From: Granulimonas faecalis
Lineage (GTDB): Bacteria; Actinomycetota; Coriobacteriia; Coriobacteriales; Atopobiaceae
Assembly (NCBI RefSeq): GCF_022834715.1
Contig: NZ_BQKC01000001.1
Span: 156,001 to 220,000 of the forward strand
Length of the DNA stretch: 64,000 bases
Reading direction: 5' to 3'
This document shows positions 10,016-17,999 of this stretch, one piece after another. Positions within the stretch are counted from its first letter, which is position 1. Every line of letters begins with the position of its first letter. Below the pieces are notes generated by a model, which was not told where the DNA came from, did not search any database, and was given only the letters and a program-made list of their open reading frames with translations. The translations under genes and the position numbers were made by a program.

Positions 10016-10786
10016 ATGATCGTACAAGCCGTGCTCGTCGGCCTCATCGGGGCCCTCGGGTGTCTCGACTACCAGTTGGGAACGCTCTACATGTTCAGGC
10101 CCATCGTCATGTGCCCCCTCGTGGGCCTTGCCCTGGGTGACCTCCAGACCGGCCTCGCCGTGGGCGCCAGCCTCGAGTTGCTGTTCATGGGGTCCATCTC
10201 CATCGGCGCCTACGTGCCGCCCAACGAGACCATCGGCGGCGTGCTGGCCTGCGCGTTCGCCATCTCGCTCGGCGAGGGGACCGAGGCGGCCATCGCCCTG
10301 GCGATGCCCATCGCGGTGCTCTCCCTGGCCATCGGCAACCTGCTCCAGCCCATCTGGCCCTTCTTCGTCGACAAGGCCGACGCCTTTGCCAAGAAGGGGG
10401 ACCTCAGGGGCATCTACGCGCTGCACTGGGGTATCGGCCTGTGGGGCTGCGTCGAGTACTTCCTGCTTTGCGGGGGCGCCTTTCTCCTCGGCGTGGACGC
10501 CGTGCAAGGCATCCTCGATTGGATCCCCAGCTTCATCCTCGACGGCTTCGGAGTGGCCGCGAACCTTCTGCCGGCCATGGGCTTCGCCATGCTCGGCCGC
10601 CTCGTGATCACGAAGAAGCTCGTCCCCTTCTACTTCCTGGGTTTCCTGCTCTGCAGCTACATGGGGGTGCCGGTCCTGGGCGTGGCCATCCTCGCCATCA
10701 TCATCGGCATCGAAAAGTTCGACCTTATCAATATGAACACGGGCGCCCAGATGGCCCTCGAGGGGGATGACGACGATGACTTCTGA
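10016..10786 (+). CDS. PTS mannose-family EIIC permease component
   Basis: Integral membrane component that, with EIID, forms the sugar channel. The 256 residues carry about seven to eight hydrophobic segments. The region near residues 25-75 (MFRPIVMCPLVGLALGDLQTG, shown in parts: MFRPIVMCPLVGL then GLAVGASLELLFMG) is the hallmark EIIC(Man) sequence. The C-terminus ends in a run of acidic residues. The coding sequence overlaps the start of EIID. GGCGGA precedes ATG 10016. Confidence 0.93.
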   Translation: MIVQAVLVGLIGALGCLDYQLGTLYMFRPIVMCPLVGLALGDLQTGLAVGASLELLFMGSISIGAYVPPNETIGGVLACAFAISLGEGTEAAIALAMPIAVLSLAIGNLLQPIWPFFVDKADAFAKKGDLRGIYALHWGIGLWGCVEYFLLCGGAFLLGVDAVQGILDWIPSFILDGFGVAANLLPAMGFAMLGRLVITKKLVPFYFLGFLLCSYMGVPVLGVAILAIIIGIEKFDLINMNTGAQMALEGDDDDDF

Positions 10787-11636
10787 TGCGATGAACCTCG
10801 GCGCCACCGGCGCGACGGTCGAGGACGACGGCAAGATCACCCACAGGGACCTCGTCAAGTCGGCCCTGGGTGTGGGGTCCCTGGGCATGGAGTTCTCCTG
10901 GACCTACTACAAGCAGATGAACATCGCCTTCTGCCTGATGATCGCCAATATGCTCAAGAAGATCTACCGTGACGACCCCGAGGGCTACAAGGCCGCCCTC
11001 GAGCGGCACCTCGCCTTCTTCAACATCACGGTGCAGTTCGCCCCCTTCGTGGGCGGCGTGGCCATCTCCATGGAGGAACGCGTGGCCAGGGGCGAGATCG
11101 ACCCGGAGTCGGTGAACGACGTCAAGGCGGCGCTCATGGGCCCGCTCTCCGGCATCGGTGACTCCATCTTCCTTGCCACCATCCGCGTCATCGCCGCCGC
11201 TGTGGGCATCGCCCTCTGTCAGGCGGGCAACCCCTTCGGCCCCATCGCCTTCCTGCTCATCTACAACGTCCCCGGCTTCTGGCTGAGGGTCTGGGGCGTC
11301 CAGAAGGGCTACGACCTCGGCGTGGACTTCCTCGCCAAGACCCAGGAGAACGGCCTCATGACCAAGGTGATGACGGCCGTGTCCATCGTGGGCGTCATGG
11401 TGGTGGGCGCCATGAGCGTGGACATGTTCTGGGCGTCCATCCCCATCGAGATCGGCGTGGGCGAGAACGTGCAGACGGTCCAGGACATCCTCGACGGCAT
11501 CATGCCGGGCATGTTGGGCATGGCCGCGTTCTGGCTCTACTACTGGCTTCTCTCCAAGAAGATCAGCCCCTCCTGGCTCATCGTCGGTTCGATGCTGCTC
11601 GGCGTGGTGGGCGTCTACTTCGGGTTCTTGGCATAG
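10776..11636 (+). CDS. PTS mannose-family EIID permease component
   Basis: Second membrane subunit of the PTS channel. Its signature segment MGPLSGIGDSIF lies near residue 118, followed by several membrane helices in the C-terminal half. ATG 10776 is preferred over ATG 10767: AGGGGG at 10761-10766 touches 10767 but is nine bases from 10776. Either start overlaps the EIIC stop, so translation is coupled. It is the last gene of the operon and is followed by a T-tailed hairpin. Confidence 0.93.
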   Translation: MTSDAMNLGATGATVEDDGKITHRDLVKSALGVGSLGMEFSWTYYKQMNIAFCLMIANMLKKIYRDDPEGYKAALERHLAFFNITVQFAPFVGGVAISMEERVARGEIDPESVNDVKAALMGPLSGIGDSIFLATIRVIAAAVGIALCQAGNPFGPIAFLLIYNVPGFWLRVWGVQKGYDLGVDFLAKTQENGLMTKVMTAVSIVGVMVVGAMSVDMFWASIPIEIGVGENVQTVQDILDGIMPGMLGMAAFWLYYWLLSKKISPSWLIVGSMLLGVVGVYFGFLA

Positions 11637-11647
11637 CCCCCCAGGAC

Positions 11648-11684
11648 GGGCGGCGGTCGGCTGGGGCCGGCCGCCGCCCTTTTT
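11648..11684 (+). terminator. Rho-independent terminator of the PTS operon
   Basis: GGGCGGCGGTCGGC (11648-11661) pairs with GCCGGCCGCCGCCC (11666-11679) with one wobble around a TGGG loop, followed by five Ts. Confidence 0.92.
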
Positions 11685-11764
11685 GCCGAAACGGGCCGCA
11701 GGGATGCGGCCTACGGGTTGCGGGACACCGCGGAAAGGGGCGCCTCTGCGCCGCGTGATATGAG

Positions 11765-12988
11765 ATGAGAAGAACCGTCGACGGCACCACGGCGGAGCAC
11801 CGCCTCTCGAGGGCGGAGGTCGACCTGATCTGGATCGAGTCGCTCCAGTGGTGCGCCAACAACGCCGTCTACTTCCTGGGGCTCATCGGTGCCGCCACCT
11901 ACGATCTCGCCGGCGGGGCGTTCCTCGTCGCCGCTGTCACCCTCGTGCGAAACCTCTGCGTCTCGGCGGGCAACGCCTTGGCGGGGCCGGCCATCGACCG
12001 GGTCGGGCCGCGCCGGGTGGCCATGGTCACGGTGGCCGCGGCGGCGGTGTCGAGCCTCGTGATGGGCGTGGTGCCCATCAGTGTGCCATCCCTTGTCTTC
12101 GCGGCGGTCTTCCTCGGGCTCTGCGGCGGGTTTCTCAACACCACCACCCATGCGTACCCCGGCTACCTCCAGCCGGACGAGCACGGTAGGCAGCGGCTTA
12201 ATGGCCTGCTGGTGTTCTACAGTAACATCGCCTTCACCTTGGGCCCGGTTGCGGGAGGGCTTCTAGTGGGCGTGCTCCCCACCAACTCGGTCTACCTGTT
12301 CATGGCGGCCGTCATGGCCGTGACCTTCCTGTTCGCCCGCGACTGCCGGGAGCGGGTGAGGCCCGCCGGGAACGGCGACGCGCCTGCGGGCGTGGTCTCC
12401 GGCATGATGGAGGGTGCGCGCATCACCTTCTCCAACCACGACCTGCTCATCATCTTCGTCTCCGGGTTCCTGGGGTTCTTCGCCTTCGGCGCCTTCGACT
12501 CGCTCGAGTCGCTTTTCTACCGCGACGTGCTGCGGGTCGACATCGTGTGGCTGGGTTGGCTCTCCGCCGTGGTGGGCCTCACCTCGTCGGTGGGCGCGTG
12601 GGTCCTCACCCGCGTCCCCTCCTCCCGGGTCGACCTCGGGCTGTTGCTGGAGTCGCTCTTAGCGGTGGGTGTGGGGTCCATGGTCTACGTGGGGACCGAC
12701 ATTCTGTGGGTGGCCGTCCTCGGTCAGGCCGTCAACGGGTTCGCCTGGGGCTTCCTGGAGCCGGTGCAGATGACTCTGGTGCAGCAGGAGACGCCCATCG
12801 CCTCCCTTGGCCGCGTCATGGGATTCGTGCGCTTCGGCCTCATGAGCGCCGGCGTGCTGCCCCTGCTGGCGGCCCCGTTCCTGGCAGACGCCTTCGGCGT
12901 CCAACCGGTGCTCTTCGGGGCGTCGTGCGTCATCGCGGTGGTGGGTGCGGCGTTCTGCCTGTGGTGGCGCTTCGGCCGGGAGAGGTGA
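11765..12988 (+). CDS. MFS transporter
   Basis: Major facilitator superfamily permease of 407 residues with about 12 membrane helices. The loop between helices 2 and 3 carries the conserved pattern AGPAIDRVGPRRVAM. No drug or sugar specificity motif is evident. The N-terminus (before about residue 25) is charged and hydrophilic; ATG 11765 has no clear ribosome site, so the start is uncertain. It follows the PTS operon but is separated by a strong terminator, so it is probably a separate unit. Confidence 0.85.
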   Translation: MRRTVDGTTAEHRLSRAEVDLIWIESLQWCANNAVYFLGLIGAATYDLAGGAFLVAAVTLVRNLCVSAGNALAGPAIDRVGPRRVAMVTVAAAAVSSLVMGVVPISVPSLVFAAVFLGLCGGFLNTTTHAYPGYLQPDEHGRQRLNGLLVFYSNIAFTLGPVAGGLLVGVLPTNSVYLFMAAVMAVTFLFARDCRERVRPAGNGDAPAGVVSGMMEGARITFSNHDLLIIFVSGFLGFFAFGAFDSLESLFYRDVLRVDIVWLGWLSAVVGLTSSVGAWVLTRVPSSRVDLGLLLESLLAVGVGSMVYVGTDILWVAVLGQAVNGFAWGFLEPVQMTLVQQETPIASLGRVMGFVRFGLMSAGVLPLLAAPFLADAFGVQPVLFGASCVIAVVGAAFCLWWRFGRER

Positions 12989-13024
12989 CCCAGGGGCGGT
13001 GCCCGGTGCCGGCCTGCCGCGCGC

Positions 13025-13052
13025 GAGAGCGGTGCCTGACCCATCTGTCACA
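13025..13052. repeat. REP-like element, degenerate copy
   Basis: It carries the core GCGGTGCCTGACCCATC and CTGTCAC shared with 3380-3408 and 14622-14650. The left arm has decayed (GAGAGC instead of GACAGC), and the conserved 3' flank is absent. Confidence 0.65.
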
Positions 13053-13119
13053 CGCGTCCCGTTGTGGGGGCCATCCGGGAGGGCTATCGTTCTGGGGATG
13101 CCCACAGACGGGAGGCCGT

Positions 13120-13809
13120 ATGGCGCTGTTCGATGCGGAGCACCTCAGCACGACCTACATGAGCCGGGGAGAGCCGCACGCGCCCTTCGACGACGTGTCG
13201 TTCGAGCTCTCGGCCGGCGGTGTCTACGACCTCACCGGTCCCTCGGGATCGGGCAAGACCACGCTGCTCAGGGTGTGTGCCCGCATGCTGCCGAGAACCT
13301 CCGGCACCCTCAGGATCGAGGGTGCGGATGCCGGGTCGATGCCCCCGGCCCAGTGGCGCCGGCGGGTGTGCCTCGTCCCCCAGCAGTGCACGCTCGTGCC
13401 CGGGACCGTGGGCGACAACCTGCGCCTCCCTTGGACACTCAGGATCAACGCCGGCTCCAGGCCGCCGGATGACGCGGAGCTCGCCCGCCTTCTCCGCGCC
13501 GTGGAGTTGGGCGACGTCGGGTGCGGCACGGACGCCTCCCAGCTCTCCGGCGGCCAGCAGGCCCGCGTGGCGCTGCTCCGGGCCTTCGCCACGCGCCCGC
13601 GGGTGCTCCTCCTCGACGAGGTGGACGCCGCGCTGGACGACGACTCCGCCATGGCCGTGGGCCGGCTCTGCCGCTCCCTGGCTGCCGAGGAGGGCTGTGC
13701 GGTGCTGCGCATCCGCCACCGGCCGCCCGACGGCATGGCCGACGCCGTGTTCGTGCTCGCCGACGGCGTCATCGACCGCACCGAGACCGGGGGAGGGGAT
13801 GCGTCATGA
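13120..13809 (+). CDS. fetA: ABC transporter ATP-binding protein, FetA-like
   Basis: Cytosolic ATPase of a two-gene ABC exporter. The 229-residue protein has Walker A GPSGSGKT, the Q-loop region VCLVPQQ, the signature LSGGQQARVALLRA and Walker B LLLDEVDAALDD. GGAGG at 13111-13115 precedes ATG 13120. Its stop overlaps the start of the FetB-type permease (ATGA). In E. coli FetAB exports iron and protects against oxidative stress; substrate transfer to this organism is inference. Confidence 0.85.
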   Translation: MALFDAEHLSTTYMSRGEPHAPFDDVSFELSAGGVYDLTGPSGSGKTTLLRVCARMLPRTSGTLRIEGADAGSMPPAQWRRRVCLVPQQCTLVPGTVGDNLRLPWTLRINAGSRPPDDAELARLLRAVELGDVGCGTDASQLSGGQQARVALLRAFATRPRVLLLDEVDAALDDDSAMAVGRLCRSLAAEEGCAVLRIRHRPPDGMADAVFVLADGVIDRTETGGGDAS

Positions 13810-14618
13810 CCGGGGGAGTCGTCGACATCGGGTACCCGGAGCTGCTCATGGCCGTGGCGCTCATGGGCGTGGACCTCGTCGTGTCGTGGAGGCTGCGCCT
13901 GGGGCTCGTGAGGTCCATCGCCGTGTCCACGGCGCGGCTCCTCGTGCAGCTGCTGGCCCTCGGGTTCGTGCTCGGTTACCTGTTCCGATACCAGACGGTG
14001 TGGTGGGTGGCCCTCGCCGTGGCCGTGATGTCGCTGGCTGCCACGCAGATTGCCTGCGACCGCACGCGCAAGACGGTGCGTGGGGTCGCCCCGAGCGTGT
14101 TCGTCTCGATCTTCGTGCCGTCGGTCTCCGTGGCCCTCGTGGTGGTGGACGGCGTCATCGGGGCCCAGCCGTGGTGGAACGCGCAGCAGCTCGTGCCCAT
14201 CCTCGGCATGGTGATGGGAAACGCGCTCTCGTCGGTCTCCGTGGCCATCGAGCGGCTCTTCTCCAGCATGGACGCCCGGAGCCAGGAGATGTACGCCATG
14301 GTGGCCCTCGGCGCCACGCCGCGGGAGGCCGCCTTCCCGTCCATCAAGGCCGCGGTCTCCGCCGGCATGGCACCCACGCTCGCCACCATGTGCGCTGCGG
14401 GTATCGTGCAGATCCCGGGGATGATGAGCGGTCAGATCCTGGCGGGCGCCGACCCGATGATCGCCGCCAAATACCAGGTGGTGGTGCTCCTCATGGTCAG
14501 CGCGGCCGGCACCGCAGCCATCGTGTGCGCCTGCTACCTGGCTTACCGCCGTCGGTTCACCGACGAGGGCTACTACCTGGAGCCGGGCCTGCGCGACGAG
14601 CTCTCCCCTAGGCGCTGA
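13806..14618 (+). CDS. fetB: ABC transporter permease, FetB/UPF0014 family
   Basis: Membrane permease of 270 residues with about seven helices. It shows the UPF0014 hallmarks LGMVMGNALSSVSVAIER and MVALGATPREAAFPSIK, and GMMSGQILAGADP near the C-terminus. ATG 13806 overlaps the fetA stop by four bases, and GGGAGGGG lies at about 13792-13799. Together with the preceding ATPase it forms a complete exporter, probably for iron or another metal. Confidence 0.9.
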   Translation: MTGGVVDIGYPELLMAVALMGVDLVVSWRLRLGLVRSIAVSTARLLVQLLALGFVLGYLFRYQTVWWVALAVAVMSLAATQIACDRTRKTVRGVAPSVFVSIFVPSVSVALVVVDGVIGAQPWWNAQQLVPILGMVMGNALSSVSVAIERLFSSMDARSQEMYAMVALGATPREAAFPSIKAAVSAGMAPTLATMCAAGIVQIPGMMSGQILAGADPMIAAKYQVVVLLMVSAAGTAAIVCACYLAYRRRFTDEGYYLEPGLRDELSPRR

Positions 14619-14621
14619 CGT

Positions 14622-14672
14622 GTGACAGCGGTGCCTGGCCCATCTGTCACCTTGCCTATTGACTGATTGATG
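14622..14672. repeat. REP-like element, copy 2
   Basis: GTGACAG (14622-14628) and CTGTCAC (14644-14650) enclose the same 15-base core as copy 1. The flank TTGCCTATTGACTGATTGATG is given here only in parts: TTGCCTATTG, then GATTGATG. The copy starts four bases after the fetB stop. Confidence 0.75.
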
Positions 14673-14700
14673 CTGAGGCGGCACATCGCGCCTCGTGATC

Positions 14701-14742
14701 GCCTCCTGCCCGTCCGGAACCGGTTCCGGACGGGCAGGAGGC
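14701..14742. terminator. Perfect 42-bp palindrome, bidirectional terminator
   Basis: The 21-base arms at 14701-14721 and 14722-14742 are exact reverse complements, centred on GGAACCGGTTCC. It lies between the convergent ends of fetB and the AlbA/ATPase gene. It has no T run. The AACCGGTT centre recurs in hairpins near 16493, 16630 and, in altered form, 28482. Confidence 0.75.
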
Positions 14743-14751
14743 CTCGATTGG

Positions 14752-16200
14752 TCAACCAGGCTGCTGGCCTCGGCGAGTGGCGACGTAACGTTGGTTCTTG
14801 CTCCGCGGTTTGTCGGGGAGGGTCCTCAGGAGGAGGCCGCGGTCTGCCATCGGATTGAGGTAGTACGAGGCGACGTACGCCTTGCTGGTATCGAAATGCT
14901 CGGCGACCTCCTCGCGGCTGCGGGGTATGCGGCAAAAGGCGATGACAGCCTCCTCGGAGAGAGGCTCGCCCTCGCCCTCCCTCTCGCGTGTCGACGCATC
15001 TCCGTAGACGGTGACACGAAACTCCCCCCGCCGGTCTTCGAAAACCGGTGGAAGGAGGTCGGCCCTTTCGCATTCGTCGCGGATGACGGGGATGCCCGAG
15101 TGGCGGTTCTCGGCAACTCCTTGAATCTCAAGAATCGAGACGAGGGTCGGGTTGCGCGTCTGCATGTTCGAGACGCCCAGTTCTTCCACGCTCTGACCGC
15201 CGTAGATTCCCCCAGGGTTCGAGCACTCGATCCTATCGGAGTAGATCGTGAGGCGCGTGGGCGTGCCGTTGTTGTAAGGGCCATAGTCACGGTGCATCAG
15301 GGAGTTCGTCACTATCTCGCGAATCGCTCGCTCGGGATATTGAGGAACATCTTTCCGGATGGCTCCCATGATCACGGAGCGCGTCTTCGTATTGCGTGCG
15401 ACAAACGCCATGGTGTCCTCCACAATCTCGTCGATCGTGCCGTCCATGGTCTTGTTGTCCAAAAAGCGGTTCCCCACCTCGTCCTGAGAGATCGAGGGCC
15501 CTGCGACGGCGATCGCCGTGAGACATAGGTTGGGATATTCCTGCTGAGGGTAGTCGCCAAGGGTCATGATTCCGGCCAAAGTGGGCTTTCCCCCTACGAC
15601 AGCGCCCGTGAGGGCGAGGACCTCTTCTTGGCTCCGTTCGGAAAGTCGCATCCTGTTCTTCTGGGCGGCGGAGACGAATGCGGCCGTCTTGGAGTTGTCT
15701 AGCAGGTCTGCGGAGGATCCCTCGGGAATCATACGGTCGGAGCGGGTGCCGTTTTTGAAGGCCTCGATCTCGTAAAGTTCCTGCGGGCTCATGTGGATGT
15801 CCTGGTCACCCGCACGAATATAGGAGCCCTTGGTGATGCCTGCGGTCGTGCGGTAGGCGGGGCGCCTCCCCATGGGCAGGCCTTCGATGATGGCGCCTAC
15901 GATAACGGCGCCGTCTCGTTCGGCTAGGGCGAAGGTCGGGCGCAGCTCGGGAGTCATCTCCTTGCACTGTTCGACGATGTCCCGTTGCACCTTCTGCGCG
16001 TCAAAGACACCAACGGGGGCGAAGCCCTTCCCCTCGTCGATCCCGCAGAGGATGATTCCGCCTTCGGTTTGGTTGGCGAAGCTCGAGAGTGTTTCGTACA
16101 GTTTGGGGGTGCCGCCTCGCGCGGCCTTCACCTCGACGGTCTGTCCCTCGCATTGGAGGGAGGTCACACGGTCCACGGCGGCTTCGACAGTTTGGTCCAT
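14752..16200 (-). CDS. AlbA_2/Schlafen-type ATP-binding protein with C-terminal winged helix
   Basis: Putative transcription regulator or conflict protein of the RecG-related COG2865 type. The N-terminal part (about 1-110) is the AlbA_2 domain (EVKAARGG, FANQTEGGIILCGID). The middle and C-terminal region carries a GHKL ATPase with N-box IREIVTNSLMHRDYG and DRIECSNPGG. The last 70 residues look like a winged helix (SREEVAEHFDTSKAYVASYYL). GAGGAAC precedes ATG 16200. The base composition is visibly less GC-rich than flanking housekeeping genes, which suggests transfer. Upstream lies a striking palindrome at 16276-16319 that could be its operator. Function in the cell is not established for most members. 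Confidence 0.82.
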   Translation of the reverse strand: MDQTVEAAVDRVTSLQCEGQTVEVKAARGGTPKLYETLSSFANQTEGGIILCGIDEGKGFAPVGVFDAQKVQRDIVEQCKEMTPELRPTFALAERDGAVIVGAIIEGLPMGRRPAYRTTAGITKGSYIRAGDQDIHMSPQELYEIEAFKNGTRSDRMIPEGSSADLLDNSKTAAFVSAAQKNRMRLSERSQEEVLALTGAVVGGKPTLAGIMTLGDYPQQEYPNLCLTAIAVAGPSISQDEVGNRFLDNKTMDGTIDEIVEDTMAFVARNTKTRSVIMGAIRKDVPQYPERAIREIVTNSLMHRDYGPYNNGTPTRLTIYSDRIECSNPGGIYGGQSVEELGVSNMQTRNPTLVSILEIQGVAENRHSGIPVIRDECERADLLPPVFEDRRGEFRVTVYGDASTREREGEGEPLSEEAVIAFCRIPRSREEVAEHFDTSKAYVASYYLNPMADRGLLLRTLPDKPRSKNQRYVATRRGQQPG

Positions 16201-16275
16201 AGGTTCCTCGCGATACTTCGCATACTCTTTTCTGATATGAGAAGATTATGGCAGAAACTGCTATTTGTCCGCTAA

Positions 16276-16319
16276 ATATAAGAAGAACATCGCAGATTTC
16301 TGCGATGTTCTTCTTATAT
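16276..16319. promoter_or_regulatory. 44-bp palindrome, likely operator of the AlbA/ATPase gene
   Basis: Arms 16276-16296 and 16299-16319 are exact reverse complements with only TT between. They contain AGAAGAACATCGCAGA. A related direct copy, CTTTTCTGATATGAGAAGA, at 16227-16245 matches the complement of 16309-16327 at all but one position. The AT-rich composition and the place upstream of a leftward gene fit a repressor-binding region; a transcript hairpin is also possible. Confidence 0.6.
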
Positions 16320-16422
16320 CAGAAAAGAATGGCAAAAACGCTCCTTGGTCGACGAGGTGCCTGGGAAAAGGGCCGGACTTTATTGGTGTGGGGTCTAGGG
16401 TCTGGAATCCCATACGGCCGAC

Positions 16423-16448
16423 CCTTCCCGGGGCCGGTTCCGGGAAGG
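16423..16448. repeat. GC-rich inverted repeat 1 of the hairpin cluster
   Basis: CCTTCCCGG (16423-16431) pairs with CCGGGAAGG (16440-16448) around GGCCGGTT. Confidence 0.6.
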
Positions 16449-16484
16449 CTGAGGTGCCCCGATGGGCCCTGCGGGCGTCCCCGG

Positions 16485-16517
16485 CCCGCCCGCAACCGGT
16501 TCCGGGCGGGCGGTTTT
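16485..16517. repeat. GC-rich inverted repeat 2, followed by Ts
   Basis: CCCGCCCG (16485-16492) pairs with CGGGCGGG (16503-16510); the middle AACCGGTT is itself palindromic, so only one C-C pair is mismatched. CGGTTTT follows, so it could terminate rightward transcripts, although no rightward gene is upstream. Confidence 0.6.
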
Positions 16518-16536
16518 CAAAAGAGGAGAAACCAAC

Positions 16537-16562
16537 CCCGCCCGCAATCAGCTCCGGGCGGG
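16537..16562. repeat. GC-rich inverted repeat 3, same arms as repeat 2
   Basis: CCCGCCCG (16537-16544) pairs with CGGGCGGG (16555-16562) around CAATCAGCTC. AAAA follows, so read leftward it ends with Ts before the stem. It is a diverged duplicate of the element at 16485. Confidence 0.6.
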
Positions 16563-16619
16563 AAAACCGTCCCAAAACCCACTCCGGTCGCCCGAATAAC
16601 ATTCAATTGGGAAACTACC

Positions 16620-16645
16620 GGCGCCCGGAACCGGTTCTGGGCGCC
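16620..16645. repeat. GC-rich inverted repeat 4 centred on AACCGGTT
   Basis: GGCGCCCGGAACC (16620-16632) pairs with GGTTCTGGGCGCC (16633-16645) with one wobble and no loop. The centre is the same as that of the palindrome at 14701-14742. Confidence 0.6.
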
Positions 16646-16703
16646 CGGACGCCCGGCCTCGCGCCCTGCCCCCGCAACCCGCTTCCCCGCACGACAAGAA
16701 ACC

Positions 16704-16735
16704 GGGGCCGGGCGACGCATCCGCCGCCCGGCCCC
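16704..16735 (-). terminator. Terminator of the glycerol dehydrogenase gene
   Basis: GGGGCCGGGCG (16704-16714) and CGCCCGGCCCC (16725-16735) form an 11-bp stem. Read leftward, GGTTTCTTGT follows. It lies 34 bases past the stop codon. Confidence 0.75.
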
Positions 16736-16768
16736 AGCCGATCCGCCGATTAAAGCCGGCCCGTCCGG

Positions 16769-17878
16769 CTACTCGCAGCAGTCCTCGCCCAAGGCGTAGC
16801 GGCCCAGGGCGTCGGCGCCGAGGATGGCGCTCTCCACCATGTCCACGGTCACCTCGAAGGGCATGTTGCCCATGGTGTCGCCGGGGGCGCAGGCGGCCTC
16901 GGCCACGGCGCGGACCTTCTCGGGCGTGACGTCGGTGACGCCGATCTGCGCCAGGGTCACGGGCAGGCCCACCTCGCAGCAGAATCCGATGACCTCGTCC
17001 AGCTGCTCGGACGGCGCGTCCTCCAGCACCAGCTGCACGAGGGTGCCAAAGGCCACCTTCTCGCCGTGGTACATGCCATGGGTCTCGGGCAGCTGCGTGA
17101 GGCCGTTGTGCACGGCGTGGGCGCAGGCGAGGCCGCACGACTCGAAGCCGATGCCGCTGAGCAGCGTGTTGGCTTCAACGATATGCTCCACGGCCTTGGT
17201 GGCGGCGCCGGCCTCGAGGGCCACCTTGGCCTTCACGCCGTCGGCCATGAGGGTCCTGTAGCAGAGCTCGGCCAGGGCAAGGGCCGCCATGGTGGACTTG
17301 CCGCCGGCACAGGTGCCGGCGTCGGCGTCCACGCAGGCCTTGGCCTCGAACCAGGTGGCCAGGGCGTCGCCCATGCCGGAGACCGTGAGGCGCACGGGTG
17401 AGGCCGCGATCACCGTGGTGTCCATGAGGACGATGTTGGGGTTGGACGGCAGGAACAGGTACTCGTCGAAGGCGCCGTCGTCGGTGTAGAGGACCGAGAG
17501 GGCCGAGCAGGGCGCGTCGGAGGAGGCGATGGTGGGGCAGATCACCACGGGCGCGCCCTCGTAGAAGGCCACGGCTTTGGCGGTGTCGAGCACCTTGCCT
17601 CCGCCCACGCCCACGACCACGTCGCAGCCCTGCCCAGCCACGACGCCGCGGATGCGCTCCACCTCGCCCTTGCTGCACTCGCCGTTGAAGTCCTCGAAGA
17701 CCACGGTGGCGTCCGCGGTCTCGAAGCCGCCGGCGATCTTGTCGCCCACGCGCCTCTTGCCGCTGGGGCTGCAGATGACGAGGGCCTTGGAGCCGAGCGG
17801 CGTCACGTAGGTGCCCAGGTTGGCGAGCTCGTCGGGACCCTGGATGTACTTGCTGGGGCTGTTGTAGATCTTGGCCAT
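16769..17878 (-). CDS. gldA: Glycerol dehydrogenase
   Basis: NAD-dependent, zinc-containing iron-type alcohol dehydrogenase that converts glycerol to dihydroxyacetone. The 369-residue protein is the usual length. It has the cofactor loop GVGGGKVLDTAKA, ASSDAPCS, and the metal ligands D in SGMGDALATWFEAK and two histidines in LACAHAVHNGL and HGMYHGEKVAFG. ATG 17878 has only a weak AAGAAG upstream. The upstream region carries a small dyad GGTA-TT-TACC (17898-17907). No dihydroxyacetone kinase is adjacent. It may feed glycerol into glycolysis or run in reverse to dispose of reducing equivalents. Confidence 0.93.
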   Translation of the reverse strand: MAKIYNSPSKYIQGPDELANLGTYVTPLGSKALVICSPSGKRRVGDKIAGGFETADATVVFEDFNGECSKGEVERIRGVVAGQGCDVVVGVGGGKVLDTAKAVAFYEGAPVVICPTIASSDAPCSALSVLYTDDGAFDEYLFLPSNPNIVLMDTTVIAASPVRLTVSGMGDALATWFEAKACVDADAGTCAGGKSTMAALALAELCYRTLMADGVKAKVALEAGAATKAVEHIVEANTLLSGIGFESCGLACAHAVHNGLTQLPETHGMYHGEKVAFGTLVQLVLEDAPSEQLDEVIGFCCEVGLPVTLAQIGVTDVTPEKVRAVAEAACAPGDTMGNMPFEVTVDMVESAILGADALGRYALGEDCCE

Positions 17879-17999
17879 GGATAGCTTCTTTCTGAATGGT
17901 ATTTACCTACGTTCGATATGGTAATGGATTTCAAGTGACGTTAATGACACGGAGGCGAGGGTGCACAATAGGGGTGTAGCCGACAAGGGGAGGTACGCG

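Larger units (their letters stand above)
16201..16768. other. Gene-free interval with operator-like palindrome and hairpin cluster
   Basis: About 570 bases without a credible gene. Nearest the AlbA gene is an AT-rich part with three related TATAAGAAGA-type segments. Beyond 16420 come five GC-rich inverted repeats: 16423-16448, 16485-16510, 16537-16562, 16620-16645 and 16704-16735. Open frames exist but have no ribosome sites, and they encode only low-complexity Arg/Pro strings. Confidence 0.7.

Noticed and set aside
16261..16602. Leftward open frame of 113 codons through the same palindrome
   Set aside because: Its likeness to the rightward reading is an effect of the palindrome (the same codons read from both sides), not a gene pair.
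16248..16799. Rightward open frame of 183 codons with MAKTLLGRRG inside
   Set aside because: It runs through the palindrome and four GC-rich hairpins, has no ribosome site and encodes low-complexity Arg/Pro sequence. I consider the region non-coding.
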